Shown piece by piece: positions 32,959 to 42,053 of a DNA stretch of 43,752 nucleotides. The position numbers and the translations under genes are program-made. Under the pieces are notes generated by a model. It was not told where the DNA came from. It saw only the letters and a program-made list of their open reading frames with translations, and searched no databases. This stretch comes from Peptococcaceae bacterium (GTDB lineage Bacteria > Bacillota > Peptococcia > Peptococcales > Peptococcaceae), in assembly GCA_900756555.1 (NCBI GenBank), contig CAAEKP010000042.1:1-43752 (forward strand), read 5' to 3'. Positions within the stretch are counted from its first letter, which is position 1; each line of letters opens with the position of its first letter.

Positions 32959-33048
32959 TTATTTTCTGGTCCAGTGTTCCCAGAATCGTTCCACCTTACG
33001 TCCTGCTTGCCGTATCATACGACGCATCTTTCTGGTGTTCATTTCCAT
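32959..33048 (-). CDS. Tiny basic peptide, 29 aa
   Basis: Reading MEMNTRKMRRMIRQAGRKV followed by ERFWEHWTRK. A very good ribosome site AGGAGG lies 7 bases before the ATG, which starts 13 bases after the stop of the zinc-ribbon gene. The peptide is strongly positive with an amphipathic helix pattern. Not recognised; too small for usual gene finders. It ends 17 bases before a hairpin terminator, which together with the ribosome site is the reason to believe it is translated. Confidence 0.6.
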   Translation of the reverse strand: MEMNTRKMRRMIRQAGRKVERFWEHWTRK

Positions 33049-33060
33049 CGTTATTGCCTC

Positions 33061-33234
33061 CTATCCCTTTAAACTGATTGTACAATCTTCTGTCAGGGAG
33101 CCATCCTCTACAATGCGAAAGCAACGAACATCCTGCTTTTGCACAGCAAATTCATAATAACAGCTCCAACAATAATACTGACTGGTGCCAACTCTGCCTA
33201 CCGTGGTACTCTGACAGTAAGGACATCGAATCAT
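33061..33234 (-). CDS. Small zinc-ribbon protein, 57 aa
   Basis: Reads MIRCPYCQSTTVGRVGTSQ, then YYCWSCYYEFAVQKQDVRC and a C-terminal FRIVEDGSLTEDCTISLKG. CPYC and CWSC pairs are 14 residues apart, giving a four-cysteine zinc ribbon; two further cysteines follow. This fits a small nucleic-acid- or protein-binding zinc ribbon found as an unannotated protein in many Firmicutes. A weak GGGAAG lies before the ATG. It forms a pair with the 29-aa gene. Confidence 0.7.
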   Translation of the reverse strand: MIRCPYCQSTTVGRVGTSQYYCWSCYYEFAVQKQDVRCFRIVEDGSLTEDCTISLKG

Positions 33235-33404
33235 CTGCTCACACTTCCCTCTTTATTAGAATAACCGAAAGCAAAAATATTACCCATCCATGTGCTGGAA
33301 ATTTGCAATAGTATAACATCTGACATAATTTTCAGCGCATATAACAGGTCACTTTTCTTCTGTTTTCTATAGTATGACCAAAAGTATAGGAAATTATTAC
33401 ACAC

Positions 33405-33451
33405 AAAAAAGCTGGGGTAAAACAATATAATTTTCAACACTGTTTTACTCC
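33405..33451 (-). terminator. Terminator after the MFS transporter
   Basis: GGAGTAAAACA/TGTTTTACCCC stem, followed by AGC and a T-run on the minus strand. Confidence 0.65.
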
Positions 33452-33538
33452 AACTTCACAATTTTATGATAAACAAAAAACGTAAACGATACTATAACCA
33501 ATTATTTTTCATTCATATTTCTAGGCTTTAAATACAAC

Positions 33539-34735
33539 CTATTTTCTCAACACTCTCGGGGCTGTTTCTTTTAAAAGTATTGCACCCACTAAAATAAGTA
33601 CGGGCAACATTATTAATAAATTCATAATTTTTTCTATCATGAACACTTGTGTCAACACTCCAACAATAATTGGTCCAACTACCCCACCCATCAGTTCTCC
33701 AGCAGCAGGCGTAAATGAAGTCGCTGTTGCCACTAAATGAACAGGAACCGATTCACTCGGTATAACGGATGTTAAGATTGCTGTTATACCTGACATAAAA
33801 AAAGCCGCAATGGCCAAAGCTATCATCAAAACCGCATTTGAGGTACCAAATAAAAATATAAAAAACGCGATTGCGCCAAATAAAGCGGCAAACATAACAA
33901 CTTTTTTTCTACCTAAATAATCCGAAATAATTGGTGATAAACATTCTCCTAAAAAACCACCAATGCCAAAGCTTGCAAAAATAGAACCCGCTACTATAAC
34001 GGTCATAGATTTACTTTCCACTAAATAGAGGATCGTATATGTTGCGACAGAAAAAAACCACATCATAGAAAGACAAGCTAAAATGGTAGCCAATAACACA
34101 TTGCGATATGCAAATAATTCTTTAAAACTATGTGTTTCTTCCATCGTATCTTCTGTTCTTTTACGTGGAATTTTTCTTCCTAAAAAGAAAATCATACCTG
34201 CGGCAAATAAAACCAGCAGTGCAATTACCATATAGCTTCCTCTCCAACCGATGCTGCTGGCTCCAATTCGAGTAAATATAATAGACCCCATTGCCGAACC
34301 TACTAAGGTAAAACTAGACATTGCCACACCAAAAAATAATCCTCTGTTCTTGGGATCACACTGTTCAGCCAAAAAGGAAAGGCTTGGAGAACACATTGCA
34401 CCACAACCGAAACCAATTCCAGCTGTCAAACCATATAACAATACAATATGCTTACAAAAAGAAGCAGCAATCAAACAACCCGCCCCAAATAAAAAGCCAG
34501 GAACAATTACTTTTACATGGCCGATTTCATCTGCTTTTTTTCCACATACAATAATTGAAAATGTCCAGAACAAAGCCAACATTGCGGTCAAATAACCATT
34601 ATGTGCGGTTGCAAGATGAAACTCTCCTGAAAAGTATGGAAATAGAAATGCAACACAGTTATGAGCCAATCCACCGCAACTCCATGCTAAACTCATTAAG
34701 AATAAAACGCGCCATTGGTATGGATATTCTTTCAT
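33539..34735 (-). CDS. MFS transporter
   Basis: A 398-aa protein with about 12 hydrophobic segments. MFS marks are GKKADEIGHVKVIV after helix 2 and ISDYLGRKKVVMFAALFG in the second half, where the family loop (D-x-x-G-R) sits. It resembles organic-acid/aromatic-acid MFS carriers, but the substrate cannot be read. Downstream of the arylsulfotransferase-like gene and likely functionally linked, although a hairpin with T-run lies between them. It is AT-richer than the flanking housekeeping genes. Confidence 0.88.
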   Translation of the reverse strand: MKEYPYQWRVLFLMSLAWSCGGLAHNCVAFLFPYFSGEFHLATAHNGYLTAMLALFWTFSIIVCGKKADEIGHVKVIVPGFLFGAGCLIAASFCKHIVLLYGLTAGIGFGCGAMCSPSLSFLAEQCDPKNRGLFFGVAMSSFTLVGSAMGSIIFTRIGASSIGWRGSYMVIALLVLFAAGMIFFLGRKIPRKRTEDTMEETHSFKELFAYRNVLLATILACLSMMWFFSVATYTILYLVESKSMTVIVAGSIFASFGIGGFLGECLSPIISDYLGRKKVVMFAALFGAIAFFIFLFGTSNAVLMIALAIAAFFMSGITAILTSVIPSESVPVHLVATATSFTPAAGELMGGVVGPIIVGVLTQVFMIEKIMNLLIMLPVLILVGAILLKETAPRVLRK

Positions 34736-34763
34736 TTTTTTACCCTTCTTACATTCATCTATT

Positions 34764-34812
34764 TTTATAAAAAGACACTAAAGGAACGTATATTACTCCT
34801 CTAGTGCCTTCA
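34764..34812 (-). terminator. Terminator or attenuator between the arylsulfotransferase and MFS genes
   Basis: GGCACTAGAGGA pairs with TCCTTTAGTG and is followed by five T on the minus strand, within the 102-base gap. It would reduce transcription into the MFS gene. Confidence 0.65.
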
Positions 34813-34837
34813 AATGTTTTTCTACAAAGCACTATAC

Positions 34838-36313
34838 TTAAAAATCTGTTTCAAACTCAAATTCTGGTTTTTCTCCATCATTAACAGCAACACAGAAGCT
34901 ATCACTTAACGCTTCTGGATAATCAATTGTACCCACAACAGCTGTACGCGTAATATTACTATTATCCAATGCATTCGGCAAACGATAATGATTTACTTCT
35001 GGTGGAACAATAGCAACTTCTTCAGAATGCTCTGCCTGTGGCACATAGTCATATGGATAGCGATATGCACGGTATAATTCACGCACACCGCCCCAAGTCA
35101 TATTTTGATATGGACTCATATATTCCCACACAAGTTGACCACTGCGCGTTACCTCTAAAATACGACCATCCATACCAATTGTGATTAAGGTGTTTCCATT
35201 TGGCAAACGCTGTGCACCACTGGTTAGTGGACTATAAAAATGATTTGCATCTACAGATGGCAGTTTTCCTGCTTCTTTTGGCCCATACTGCCATACAATT
35301 TCTTTAGTAATTGGATTTAATTCAATTACACGTGAATAATCACGAATTACAGTTTTTTGACCCTGCTTCGAATTTTCATTTGGCGCACCATAACCTGCTG
35401 CGCCACCATTATCAAATAACAAAATATTCCCTGCACCAGGTAAACCTTTTGGTACCATATGGGTCATGTGTGGCCCAATAATATTGCCAAGTTTTTTAGC
35501 TTGTTCATCATGGCTAAAATCAGGACCTATTTTCCAAACAATTTTTCCTGTTTCTTTTTCAATAATTGCCAGGAAATTTGCTTCTCGGGAATCAAAAATG
35601 ATATTTTCCGGTTTAAAACGTTCATCACCTTTATCATACCATTTGTTTGGGCCTAACTGGCTCATGCAATTAATATGTAGCCAATCGCCCATACCACCGC
35701 CAGCTTTATGCATATTTGGATTGCGGAAAATTGTATTTTTCTGTGCTTCATTAAATCCAATTTCATCAAAATGGTCGCTTGCAACCCATTCCCACACAAT
35801 GTTTCCTTCCCAATCTACTTCAATGAATACATCGTCGCATAAATTATATGGGCTGATTTTTGGTTTCTTGTTTGTACGGTGGCATAATAATAATGTATTC
35901 CCACAATCTGTTTTGCATTCCAGTTCAGGAACATAGTAACCAACCGGATTTCCTTCACGCTGAAAATCATGATGTTGTCTTGCCACCCACTGTGGCTTCT
36001 CTGGATTGTCATGTACAAGCTCGTGCTTATCAAATTTCCAAACAATGTTGCCATCCCAATCCACTTGGACTAAATCTAAATCATCCTGATATCCAAAACG
36101 TTCATCTCGTTCACCCGTGTGGCCAAAAACAAAACCGCCTTTCATCAGTTTATTTGGAAAACCACGCAGTTTGTCCCAAATTCTTACCTCGCCGCCATTC
36201 ATGTCAATTAATACAGTGCCGACTTCTGGCGCATTAAAAATAGTATAACCATTGAAACATTTTTCTGGGTTATATACAGTAACCCCTGTTGGATAAATAT
36301 TTGGACTTCCCAT
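34838..36313 (-). CDS. Arylsulfotransferase (ASST) family protein without signal peptide
   Basis: A 491-aa beta-propeller. Blade repeats are clear: VQVDWDGNIVWKFD, IEVDWEGNIVWEWV, IEKETGKIVWKIG, LNPITKEIVWQYG and VTRSGQLVWEY, and the ASST-type histidine-bearing loops ARQHHDF, WLHINCMS, GPHMTHMVPKGLPGAGNILLFDNG and RLPNGNTLITIG. ASSTs move sulfate from phenyl sulfate esters to other phenols without PAPS. Well-studied forms (E. coli AssT) are exported; this one begins MGSPNIYPTGVTV with no signal peptide and should be cytoplasmic. ATG after AGGGAG. It is divergent from a LysR regulator, 204 bases apart. Catalytic residues were not aligned, so the reaction is inferred. Confidence 0.85.
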   Translation of the reverse strand: MGSPNIYPTGVTVYNPEKCFNGYTIFNAPEVGTVLIDMNGGEVRIWDKLRGFPNKLMKGGFVFGHTGERDERFGYQDDLDLVQVDWDGNIVWKFDKHELVHDNPEKPQWVARQHHDFQREGNPVGYYVPELECKTDCGNTLLLCHRTNKKPKISPYNLCDDVFIEVDWEGNIVWEWVASDHFDEIGFNEAQKNTIFRNPNMHKAGGGMGDWLHINCMSQLGPNKWYDKGDERFKPENIIFDSREANFLAIIEKETGKIVWKIGPDFSHDEQAKKLGNIIGPHMTHMVPKGLPGAGNILLFDNGGAAGYGAPNENSKQGQKTVIRDYSRVIELNPITKEIVWQYGPKEAGKLPSVDANHFYSPLTSGAQRLPNGNTLITIGMDGRILEVTRSGQLVWEYMSPYQNMTWGGVRELYRAYRYPYDYVPQAEHSEEVAIVPPEVNHYRLPNALDNSNITRTAVVGTIDYPEALSDSFCVAVNDGEKPEFEFETDF

Positions 36314-36426
36314 AAAAACACTCCCTAATAATAAAATCGTAAAATAGATTTATTTCGTATCTCTTGTTCGGCATAGTCGCATCATAACAGATTTTATTAC
36401 AAATGAAAAATCTATATTTCAGAATA

Positions 36427-36455
36427 TTGTTATAAGCTTTTCCTTATGTTATAAT
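36427..36455 (+). promoter_or_regulatory. Promoter of the LysR gene with candidate operator
   Basis: -35 TTGTTA (36427-36432), 17 bases, -10 TATAAT (36450-36455). Within the spacer, ATAAG-CTTTTC-CTTAT is a 5-bp palindrome, a possible LysR autoregulatory site. Confidence 0.55.
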
Positions 36456-36517
36456 GAGTTTGTTTTTGAGCATTATAGCTTACAATATCTGCAATAGACT
36501 GACTAAGGAGGGATTTC

Positions 36518-37477
36518 ATGCGCATTACACAGATTCGTCAGATTCTAGAAATCGAAAAAAGTGGGTCAATTACACAAGCAGCAAAAAATCTATATATATC
36601 ACAACCAGGGCTCAGCGCAACCTTAAATGAATTTGAAGAAGAAATTGGCATTAAACTCTTTCAGCGCAGTAAAAATGGCATTCAAGTTACAGAGCAAGGA
36701 ATTCACATTCTCGCAGCCATGCATCGAATTATGGCAGAAGTAACTTATATTGAAAACTTTCGATTTCAATCAGAATTGTCCACGGGCACTATTTTGTTAT
36801 CCATTGGACCTGCTTATGATTTTTTATATGAAAAAGTCATTCAAGAATTTACTTTACAATTTCCATTAGCAAAACTAAAATTCATTCCGCAAGGAAATGA
36901 TTCCTTTTCACTGCGAGACATAAAAAAAGAATTAATGCACATTGCTGTTGGCAATTTCGACGAATTAAATGTTGAAACAACTATCTTGGGAAAAAGGATT
37001 CAAAAAAATTCAGAGTTAGCAATTTGCCCACTTCCTACGGTACAAGCCTTTGCAGTTTTATGCCCGCAACATCCGAAAAGTACTCTGCAACGATTACTTT
37101 TTTCTGAAATTACATCTGAACATCTTATTTTTTCAAAACGATACGGTGTAGAACCAGAAACTTTTTATTCGTTAGGTTTTCTAACCTATCCTCCGATTTC
37201 TGCTGTCGATCGAACGATTGCAGTGAAATTGGTGGAGCAAAATCATAACATTTTTATTGATTCCTCACCATTGTCACAGGAACAATTCCAAGCTTTCTTT
37301 CCAAATACAGTTGTGATTCCCTTATGTAATGATATTACTCCAGAAGAAAAAATTTTGCAGTTTGAATGGCCGTCCTATTTGGTGTATCGCAAAACTCCAG
37401 AAAATACATTGGAATATCAGTTTCTTTATAAAATTCTACTACCGCTATTAACAGAATATCAATTACTCGACTCATGA
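36518..37477 (+). CDS. LysR-family transcriptional regulator
   Basis: A 319-aa LysR protein. The winged helix-turn-helix is at residues 1-60 (IRQILEIEKSGSITQAAKNLYISQPGLSATLNEFEEEIG), followed by a periplasmic-binding-like effector domain (TILLSIGPAYDFLYEKVIQEF...). LysR proteins usually control a divergent gene; here that is the arylsulfotransferase gene. A promoter with -10 TATAAT at 36450-36455 lies upstream. ATG after AGGAGG. It ends at a terminator, so the next transporter gene is a separate transcript. Confidence 0.93.
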   Translation: MRITQIRQILEIEKSGSITQAAKNLYISQPGLSATLNEFEEEIGIKLFQRSKNGIQVTEQGIHILAAMHRIMAEVTYIENFRFQSELSTGTILLSIGPAYDFLYEKVIQEFTLQFPLAKLKFIPQGNDSFSLRDIKKELMHIAVGNFDELNVETTILGKRIQKNSELAICPLPTVQAFAVLCPQHPKSTLQRLLFSEITSEHLIFSKRYGVEPETFYSLGFLTYPPISAVDRTIAVKLVEQNHNIFIDSSPLSQEQFQAFFPNTVVIPLCNDITPEEKILQFEWPSYLVYRKTPENTLEYQFLYKILLPLLTEYQLLDS

Positions 37478-37555
37478 AAACATCATAATTTTTTATTAGA
37501 TAATAGATACAGAGCATACTATTTTTATATAATCAAATATTTATAGCACTATACA

Positions 37556-37587
37556 AAACCTTGTATTTTACATATAAGGTTTTTTTA
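37556..37587 (+). terminator. Terminator after the LysR gene
   Basis: AACCTT/AAGGTT with an inner TAT/ATA pairing, followed by seven T. Confidence 0.7.
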
Positions 37588-37701
37588 TTTATACTACAGA
37601 TACTCTTTGGTCGGCACAAAAGAACATAGTTTTATCTAAGGATCGCTATTTTCGGTTTATTGTTTCCTGCATTTTTTATACAAGAGAAAGAAGGCTTTAT
37701 T

Positions 37702-39084
37702 ATGTCTATGAAATTAAGTCCTAAGAGCATTTTTGCTTGGATACTAACCATCGGGTTTCCGCTTGGAATTTTTATGATTCCAACCAGTGAATTATTTACG
37801 GATACCATGCGTACATTTTTAATGATTACTGTTGCTGCTATTATCATGATTGCATTTGAAAATGTTCCTACACCAGCGGTAACGTTCTTACTGCCAGTTG
37901 CTTATGTTGTATTAAACATTACCACGCCAGATATTGCGTGGTCTTCTTGGGCAAAACCCGTATTCTGGATGGTTGTCGGTGCTTTATTATTTGTAAATGT
38001 ATTAGAAACCAGCGGTCTTTTGCAACGAATTTCGTTCAACATTCTACGCATGATGGGCGGCAGTTATGTGAAATTATTATTAGGGTTGGCATTGATTGGT
38101 ACATTCTTAAATATCATCCTGTTTGGCAATGCCTATGTGTTATTAGCAGGAATTGCCTACGATTTATGTAAAGCTTTGGATTTAAAACCTCTTTCGGTTC
38201 AAGGGACAGCTATTTTCTTGATTGCAGCAATTTCTGGCATTATTCCAACTTGCTGTTTTTATGGAGCTAACCTGTTCATGATTGAAGCGTATTGGTCCAG
38301 CGTTATTGAAACTCATACTGGTATTCTTGATTTTACTTTCTTTAATATTCCTTTCATCCTTTACTTTTTCTTGGCAATAGTACTTGTTATTATCATGTAT
38401 CCATCAAAAGAAAAAGTTGACGCGCGAGGTTATGCTACAGAAGAGCTAAAAAAATTGGGCGCTATGACTTTAATTGAGAAGAAAGCGGTTGTATGGATTG
38501 TAATTTTATTTGCCTATGTAATGTATTGCGGCTTTACCGGCGGCGACTCCACGATGGCCTTTATTATTATCCCTGGTTGTATGCTGCTGCCAGCTATCGG
38601 TTGTGGCGATGGAAATAATGTAAAGAATTTAGATTTAACCTTTATTTTATTTGTATCTGCTTGTATGTCTATTGGTTTCGTTGCAGCAAGTTTAAACTTT
38701 GGAGCTTTGATTAGCGCCTTAAGTATGCCTCTGATCGCAAGCTCAACACCAACCGTGATTACCATTGTTATATATTGGATTAATGTTATTTTAAATTTCT
38801 TGTTAACCCCTATGGCTGTTATGGCTGGTTTCACTTCTTCCTATGCACAAATTGCCGTAGATGCAGGAATGAATCCATTGGTTATTTATTCCGTCATGAC
38901 TTTAGGTTTAGACCAAATTGTTTTCCCATATGAATATGCGCTATATTTAATGTACTTCTCCTTTGGCTATATAAGTATGAAAGAATTTATAAAATATTTC
39001 AGTGTAAAACTAGTTCTAGGATTCGTTTGTTTATGTTTATTGATGATTCCATTCTGGAAACTAACAGGACTTTTCATGATGTAA
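37702..39084 (+). CDS. SLC13/DASS-type anion transporter
   Basis: A 460-aa membrane protein with about 11-12 hydrophobic segments, resembling the divalent anion:sodium symporter (SLC13) superfamily that carries dicarboxylates or sulfate-like anions. Internal repeats such as FWMVVGALLFVNVLETSGLL in the first half and FILFVSACMSIGFVAASLNFG in the second fit the two-fold architecture. I choose ATG at 37702 (MSMKLSP...) with AAGAAGG upstream, over 37660. With the adjacent arylsulfotransferase it might import a carboxylated or sulfated substrate; in this group succinate uptake is also plausible. Confidence 0.8.
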   Translation: MSMKLSPKSIFAWILTIGFPLGIFMIPTSELFTDTMRTFLMITVAAIIMIAFENVPTPAVTFLLPVAYVVLNITTPDIAWSSWAKPVFWMVVGALLFVNVLETSGLLQRISFNILRMMGGSYVKLLLGLALIGTFLNIILFGNAYVLLAGIAYDLCKALDLKPLSVQGTAIFLIAAISGIIPTCCFYGANLFMIEAYWSSVIETHTGILDFTFFNIPFILYFFLAIVLVIIMYPSKEKVDARGYATEELKKLGAMTLIEKKAVVWIVILFAYVMYCGFTGGDSTMAFIIIPGCMLLPAIGCGDGNNVKNLDLTFILFVSACMSIGFVAASLNFGALISALSMPLIASSTPTVITIVIYWINVILNFLLTPMAVMAGFTSSYAQIAVDAGMNPLVIYSVMTLGLDQIVFPYEYALYLMYFSFGYISMKEFIKYFSVKLVLGFVCLCLLMIPFWKLTGLFMM

Positions 39085-39102
39085 TTTAGTTTTTCCATAA
39101 TC

Positions 39103-39148
39103 AAACAGCGCAGGATAGAAACATGATGTTTCTATCCTGCGCTGTTTT
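39103..39148. terminator. Strong bidirectional terminator
   Basis: AACAGCGCAGGATAGAAAC/GTTTCTATCCTGCGCTGTT, a near-perfect 19-bp stem, between the convergent transporter and rubrerythrin genes. Confidence 0.9.
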
Positions 39149-39166
39149 CTATCATTTTTCTGTCCA

Positions 39167-39709
39167 TTAATAATTTTCAGCTTTTACGCGGAAGTAAGAC
39201 TGTGGATGATTGCATACCGGGCATACTGATGGTGCTTCTGTGCCTTCGTATACATGGCCGCAGTTACCGCAATGCCATTTCTTGGTTTCTTCTGCTTTAA
39301 ATACTTTGCCTGCTTTCACGTTTTCCAACAATTTCAGGTAGCGTTCTTCGTGTTCTTTTTCGATAGCTGCTACGCCCTCAAACCATGCTGCAATCTGGTC
39401 AAAGCCTTCTTCTTTCGCAATTTTAGCAAAGTCTGCATACATCTGTGTCCATTCTTCGTTTTCACCAGCTGCAGCTGCTGCCAGATTTTCGATAGTACCT
39501 GGAACTGCGCCGCCGGATAATAATTTGAACCACATTTTTGCGTGTTCTTTTTCATTAGCAGCAGTTTCTTCAAAAATTTCTGCAATCTGCACATAGCCAT
39601 CTTTTTTAGCCTGCGATGCAAAATAAGTGTATTTGTTGCGAGCCATAGACTCCCCTGCAAATGCCGTCATCAAATTCTGTTCGGTCTTACTTCCTTTTAA
39701 CTCTGCCAT
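39167..39709 (-). CDS. Rubrerythrin
   Basis: 180 aa. The N-terminal diiron four-helix bundle carries the ExxH motifs (EETAANEKEHAKMW; EGVAAIEKEHEERY), and the C-terminal rubredoxin domain has HCGNCGHVYEG and SVCPVCNHPQSYF for one iron. It is a peroxide reductase that protects anaerobes. AGGAGG precedes the ATG. The neighbouring flavodoxin-ferredoxin could be an electron donor, but that is conjecture. Confidence 0.96.
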   Translation of the reverse strand: MAELKGSKTEQNLMTAFAGESMARNKYTYFASQAKKDGYVQIAEIFEETAANEKEHAKMWFKLLSGGAVPGTIENLAAAAAGENEEWTQMYADFAKIAKEEGFDQIAAWFEGVAAIEKEHEERYLKLLENVKAGKVFKAEETKKWHCGNCGHVYEGTEAPSVCPVCNHPQSYFRVKAENY

Positions 39710-39861
39710 AGTAATAGCCTCCTTGAATAATGATTTTTGTATCGTTGCGTAGTGCAGTCATATTTAACTATCTCATATATACCCCGGAAAGTGCTCCAGC
39801 TAAACCATAATTTTTTTATTTTTTCCGAAAAAATTGTCAAACTTTTCTTTCAAATTAATTT

Positions 39862-40644
39862 TTAGAAGCTAAATTCATTTTCCCGTCTGACACTGCACGA
39901 TTTTTTCATCTTAGCAGATACCAGTTTCAGCAGCAACGGATTTACATGGCGCGCTTCCTGCGGACAATAGGTAACGCAGCGCATACAGGAAATGCAGCGG
40001 CTTTTATCCGTTTTTTGCGGATGCTGCGCGTCAATAGCCTGTGCCGGACATTCCCGCACGCAAAATCCACAGCTGGTACAGTGCTTATCTGCTTTTGGCT
40101 TCAACGGAATACCATCATACTTACGATAAGGATATTTGCCTTTTACCTTCACCCGCTCCTGCTGGTTCACATTGTCCAGCTGTTGCAGCTTTTTGTTCAA
40201 TTCTTCCACAAAATGATTTATCTGCTGCCAGTCCTGCTCGTCAGGGCGGCCAGCGCCCACTTCATGCACAATGGAGTGCTCTGTCACCACAGCGGCCGCA
40301 CCCACCACCACAAAACGTCGATGCTCTAACTCGTTTTTCAGTTCCAGCAACGCATCCTCGTAATCCCGATTACCGTAGGTTACCACAATTACAGCCGGTG
40401 TCTGATCACCCTGCATCAGTGTCATACGTTTCTCTGCCAATGCCGGAATCCGTCCACCATAAACAGGCACACCCACTACCACCAGTTCCTGAGCAGAATA
40501 CTGACGCCGCTGTGTTTCATGCTCAGCACTGGTTAAATCAAGCAGCCCAGCGCCGTTGTTCAGACCCTCTGCAATATGCTGCACAACCTCTCTGGTGTGG
40601 CCTGTAGGGCTAAAATAAATCCCTGTTACTTTCTCTATCTTCAT
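39862..40644 (-). CDS. Flavodoxin-ferredoxin fusion (EFR1 type)
   Basis: About 260 aa. The N-terminal flavodoxin-like FMN domain begins YFSPTGHTREVVQHI, with VVVGVPVYGGRIP and VVTYGNRDYEDAL contacting FMN. The C-terminal two-cluster ferredoxin shows CTSCGFCVRECP and CISCMRCVTYCP for two 4Fe-4S clusters. It is a cytoplasmic redox carrier. I choose ATG at 40644 with GGGAG 8 bases before it; a start at 40659 has no ribosome site. Confidence 0.92.
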   Translation of the reverse strand: MKIEKVTGIYFSPTGHTREVVQHIAEGLNNGAGLLDLTSAEHETQRRQYSAQELVVVGVPVYGGRIPALAEKRMTLMQGDQTPAVIVVTYGNRDYEDALLELKNELEHRRFVVVGAAAVVTEHSIVHEVGAGRPDEQDWQQINHFVEELNKKLQQLDNVNQQERVKVKGKYPYRKYDGIPLKPKADKHCTSCGFCVRECPAQAIDAQHPQKTDKSRCISCMRCVTYCPQEARHVNPLLLKLVSAKMKKSCSVRRENEFSF

Positions 40645-40702
40645 ATCTGTCTCTCCCATCTGTCTTGTACCTTCTTATTATACCGAAACTGGTATTTTTG
40701 TG

Positions 40703-40742
40703 CAATAAAAAAGACGATACTTTTTTATCAGCATCGTCTTTC
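40703..40742 (-). terminator. Terminator after argG
   Basis: AAGACGATGC/GTATCGTCTT stem with a run of six T on the minus strand. Confidence 0.8.
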
Positions 40743-40758
40743 AAATCATTCTACCAAA

Positions 40759-41979
40759 TTATTTATTCTGTTCCGCAATCATAGCCCGTACTTTCAGGGA
40801 CAGACCAAACAGATTGATGAAGCCTTCTGCATCGTGGTGGTCATACAGATCACCTGTGGTGAAGGATGCCAGGCTTTCGCTGTACATACTGTATGGAGAG
40901 GTGGTACCCTGTTTGATGATATTGCCTTTGTACAGTTTCATTTTTACTTCACCGGTCATGTTTTCTTCAGTGGAAGTGATGAATGCCTGCAATGCTTCCC
41001 GCAGTGGGGTGAACCATTTGCCTTCGTATACAACATCGGAGTATCTGGTTGCTACCATTTTTTTGAACGCGAAAGTATCACGGTCGGTAATCAGTTCTTC
41101 CAGCTGTTTGTGCGCTTCCATCAGAATGGTACCGCCTGGTGTTTCATAAACGCCGCGGGATTTCATGCCAACTACACGGTTTTCTACAATGTCAATGATG
41201 CCAATGCCATGCTTGCCGCCCAATTCATTCAGGGCTGTGATGATTTCAGATACCTTCATCGCTTTGCCATTCAAAGCCACTGGAACCCCTTTTTCAAAAG
41301 TCAGGGACAGTTCTTCCGCCTGATCTGGAGCTTTTTCTGGAGATACACTCAGCATCAATACATGGTCATAGTTTGGTGCGCAGGATGGGTCTTCCAGTTC
41401 CAGACCTTCATGACTGATATGCCACAGGTTACGGTCACGGCTGTAGCTGGAATCTGTGGAGAATGGCAGTTTGATGCCATGTGCTTCGCAGTAAGCGATT
41501 TCATCTTCGCGGGACTGCATATTCCAAGTTTCGTTGCAACGCCATGGCGCAATAATTTTTAAATCTGGAGCCAGCGCTTTGATTCCCAGTTCAAAACGAA
41601 CCTGGTCATTCCCTTTCCCGGTAGCGCCGTGACAGATTGCAACAGCGCCTTCTTTGCGTGCTACTTCCACTAATTTTTTTGCAATCAGTGGACGAGCCAT
41701 AGAGGTACCCAACAGATATTTGTTTTCATATACAGCGCCAGCCTGTACGCAAGGCACGATGTATTCATCACAGAATTCATCTACTACATCTTCAATATAC
41801 AGCTTGCTTGCGCCGGAATACAGAGCTCGTTCTTCCAGACCGTCCAGTTCTTCACCCTGCCCTACGTTTACACAGCAGCAGATTACATCGTAATCGTAAT
41901 GCTCTTTCAACCATGGAATAATGGTGGTGGTATCCAGACCACCGGAATATGCTAATACAACTTTTTCTTTTTCAGACAT
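40759..41979 (-). CDS. argG: Argininosuccinate synthase
   Basis: 406 aa. It joins citrulline and aspartate with ATP. The P-loop is AYSGGLDTTTIIPWL; MARPLIAKKLVEVA, CHGATGKGNDQVRFE and the late YSMYSESLASF match the family. The ATG at 41979 follows AAGGAG. It is co-directional with argF, but about 560 bases apart, with the dispersed repeat copy D and a long hairpin between them, so argG may be expressed separately. The third enzyme, argH, is not in the window. Confidence 0.97.
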   Translation of the reverse strand: MSEKEKVVLAYSGGLDTTTIIPWLKEHYDYDVICCCVNVGQGEELDGLEERALYSGASKLYIEDVVDEFCDEYIVPCVQAGAVYENKYLLGTSMARPLIAKKLVEVARKEGAVAICHGATGKGNDQVRFELGIKALAPDLKIIAPWRCNETWNMQSREDEIAYCEAHGIKLPFSTDSSYSRDRNLWHISHEGLELEDPSCAPNYDHVLMLSVSPEKAPDQAEELSLTFEKGVPVALNGKAMKVSEIITALNELGGKHGIGIIDIVENRVVGMKSRGVYETPGGTILMEAHKQLEELITDRDTFAFKKMVATRYSDVVYEGKWFTPLREALQAFITSTEENMTGEVKMKLYKGNIIKQGTTSPYSMYSESLASFTTGDLYDHHDAEGFINLFGLSLKVRAMIAEQNK

Positions 41980-42053
41980 TGTTACGTTCTCTCCTTAAAT
42001 TATTCTAAATTCGTTTGCTAACGAATACAAAACCTTTTTACGGGCACCCTACG

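Noticed and set aside
33231..33440. 69-aa minus-strand frame rich in Phe/Tyr/Leu
   Set aside because: AT-rich terminator region of the MFS gene; overlaps the zinc-ribbon start and has no ribosome site.
40576..41562. 328-aa plus-strand frame across argG
   Set aside because: Antisense shadow of argininosuccinate synthase; no ribosome site or domain.
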